Shown here in pieces: positions 63,366 through 64,000 of a stretch of DNA of 64,000 nt. Source of the stretch: Aquabacter sp965279295 (GTDB taxonomy: Bacteria; Pseudomonadota; Alphaproteobacteria; Rhizobiales; Xanthobacteraceae); the NCBI GenBank assembly GCA_965279295.1, contig CBDIHQ010000015.1, one strand, 5' to 3'. The stretch's first letter is position 1; each line of letters starts with the position of its first letter. Both the position numbers and the translations under genes were made by a program. The notes under the pieces were generated by a model that worked only from the letters and a program-made list of their open reading frames with translations, did not search any database and was not told the DNA's origin.

Positions 63366-64000
63366 CACGAGGCAAGTCCCAGTCGCTGGCCGGCATAGTT
63401 CGCCCGCAGCGGCTCCCACCACGCCGGATTGGCGAGGTACCACTCGATCGTCTTGCGAAGGCCGCTTTCAAAGCTCTCGCGCGGGCTCCAGCCAAGCTCG
63501 CGGTTGAGCTTGGAAAAGTCGATTGCGTATCGCGCATCGTGCCCCGGACGATCGGTGACAAAGCGGATCAAATCCGCCCGCTTGCCGATGCGCGCATCGG
63601 GGCGAATGTCATCCAGGATCGCGCAGATGGTGCGTACCACGTCGACGTTCCGCTGCTCGCTGGCGCCGCCGACATTGTAGCTCTCTCCGAGCCGGCCCTG
63701 CGTGGCGATGAGATACAGGGCTTCGGCGTGGTCTTGCACGAACAGCCAGTCGCGCACGTTCTCGCCGGTCCCGTAGACCGGGAGGGGTGCGCCTTCTAGC
63801 GCGTTCAGGATCACCAGCGGGATCAGCTTTTCCGGAAAATGGTACGGCCCGTAATTGTTCGAGCAGTTCGACATCACGGCGGGCAGGCCGTAGGTGTGGA
63901 ACCACGCCCGCACCAGATGGTCTGACGCCGCCTTGGAGGCGGAATAGGGGGAGTTGGGCTGGTAGGGGGTGTCCTCGCGGAACAGGCCTTCCGCCCCCAG
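63365..64000 (-). CDS. rfbB: dTDP-glucose 4,6-dehydratase, C-terminal part
   Basis: The last 211 codons are in the window; the N-terminus with the NAD-binding GxxGxxG lies beyond base 64000. The first residues read LGAEGLFREDTPYQPNSPYSASKAAS, including catalytic Tyr and Lys of SPYSASKAASDHLVRAW, and GTGENVRDWLFVQDH and PGHDARYAID follow, all typical of RfbB. It converts dTDP-glucose to the 4-keto-6-deoxy form. Its stop overlaps the rfbD start by one base. Confidence 0.96.
   Translation of the reverse strand: MGAEGLFREDTPYQPNSPYSASKAASDHLVRAWFHTYGLPAVMSNCSNNYGPYHFPEKLIPLVILNALEGAPLPVYGTGENVRDWLFVQDHAEALYLIATQGRLGESYNVGGASEQRNVDVVRTICAILDDIRPDARIGKRADLIRFVTDRPGHDARYAIDFSKLNRELGWSPRESFESGLRKTIEWYLANPAWWEPLRANYAGQRLGLAS

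Overview
The window is 64 kb of G+C-rich bacterial chromosome that looks like an alphaproteobacterium of the Hyphomicrobiales, most plausibly a Xanthobacteraceae-type genome. The pointers are the gene order ccmF-ccmH-degP-response regulator-histidine kinase-glnE, a PleC/DivJ-like PAS kinase, a HisG/HisZ pair, a stand-alone poxvirus-type topoisomerase IB, and many ATGA-type overlaps. This placement rests on gene content only. Almost the whole window is single-copy core or metabolic DNA. I see no insertion sequence, prophage, CRISPR array, rRNA or tRNA gene, and no gene-free stretch longer than about 250 bases.

Layout. 1-1108: end of the cytochrome c maturation operon and a small exported protein. 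1138-4447: a LacI regulator divergent from a DapA-family aldolase/dehydratase and an orphan tricarboxylate-type binding protein, with a promoter/operator in the gap. 4670-11707: periplasmic protease DegP, an OmpR-type regulator, its kinase (split by a long inverted repeat) and GlnE. 11715-13127: 8-oxoguanine deaminase. 13164-13977: a visibly A+T-richer two-gene insert, one basic and one acidic protein, resembling a small toxin/immunity pair. 13984-17791: PAS kinase, LysR regulator, small exported protein. 17943-26303: PepN, an acyltransferase, malate dehydrogenase, HisG/HisZ, XseB and a LOG-family phosphoribohydrolase.

26483-33348: an ArsR regulator with Cys-x-Cys pairs, an ATM1-type ABC exporter, an unusual formyltransferase-like/propeller fusion protein, phosphatidylserine decarboxylase and synthase, and topoisomerase IB. 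33478-40893: a VOC protein, then a purine catabolism operon (FAD subunit, fused 2Fe-2S/molybdopterin subunit, purine permease) and an acyl-CoA synthetase. 40971-44947: rpe, fbp, folB, an ATP-grasp protein possibly of pterin metabolism, and a HIT protein. 45012-48299: the conserved ATP-grasp/alpha-E/transglutaminase operon. 48460-51642: a molybdopterin-binding-fold protein and a lone form II CoxL-like hydroxylase.

51735-64000: a cytochrome c'/cytochrome b pair, an EamA exporter overlapping a split chromate transporter, a stand-alone AsnC-type ligand-binding domain, ThiD, an XRE-cupin regulator, a PepSY/flavodoxin reductase with a DUF4198 protein behind a perfect inverted repeat, ferredoxin-NADP reductase, and the dTDP-rhamnose genes rfbA-rfbD-rfbB (rfbB runs off the end).

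The least-explained pieces are the 13.2-14.0 kb insert, the formyltransferase-like fusion beside psd-pssA, the DUF4198/PepSY operon with its symmetric operator, and the ATP-grasp gene next to folB. No feature is claimed as a proven new system.
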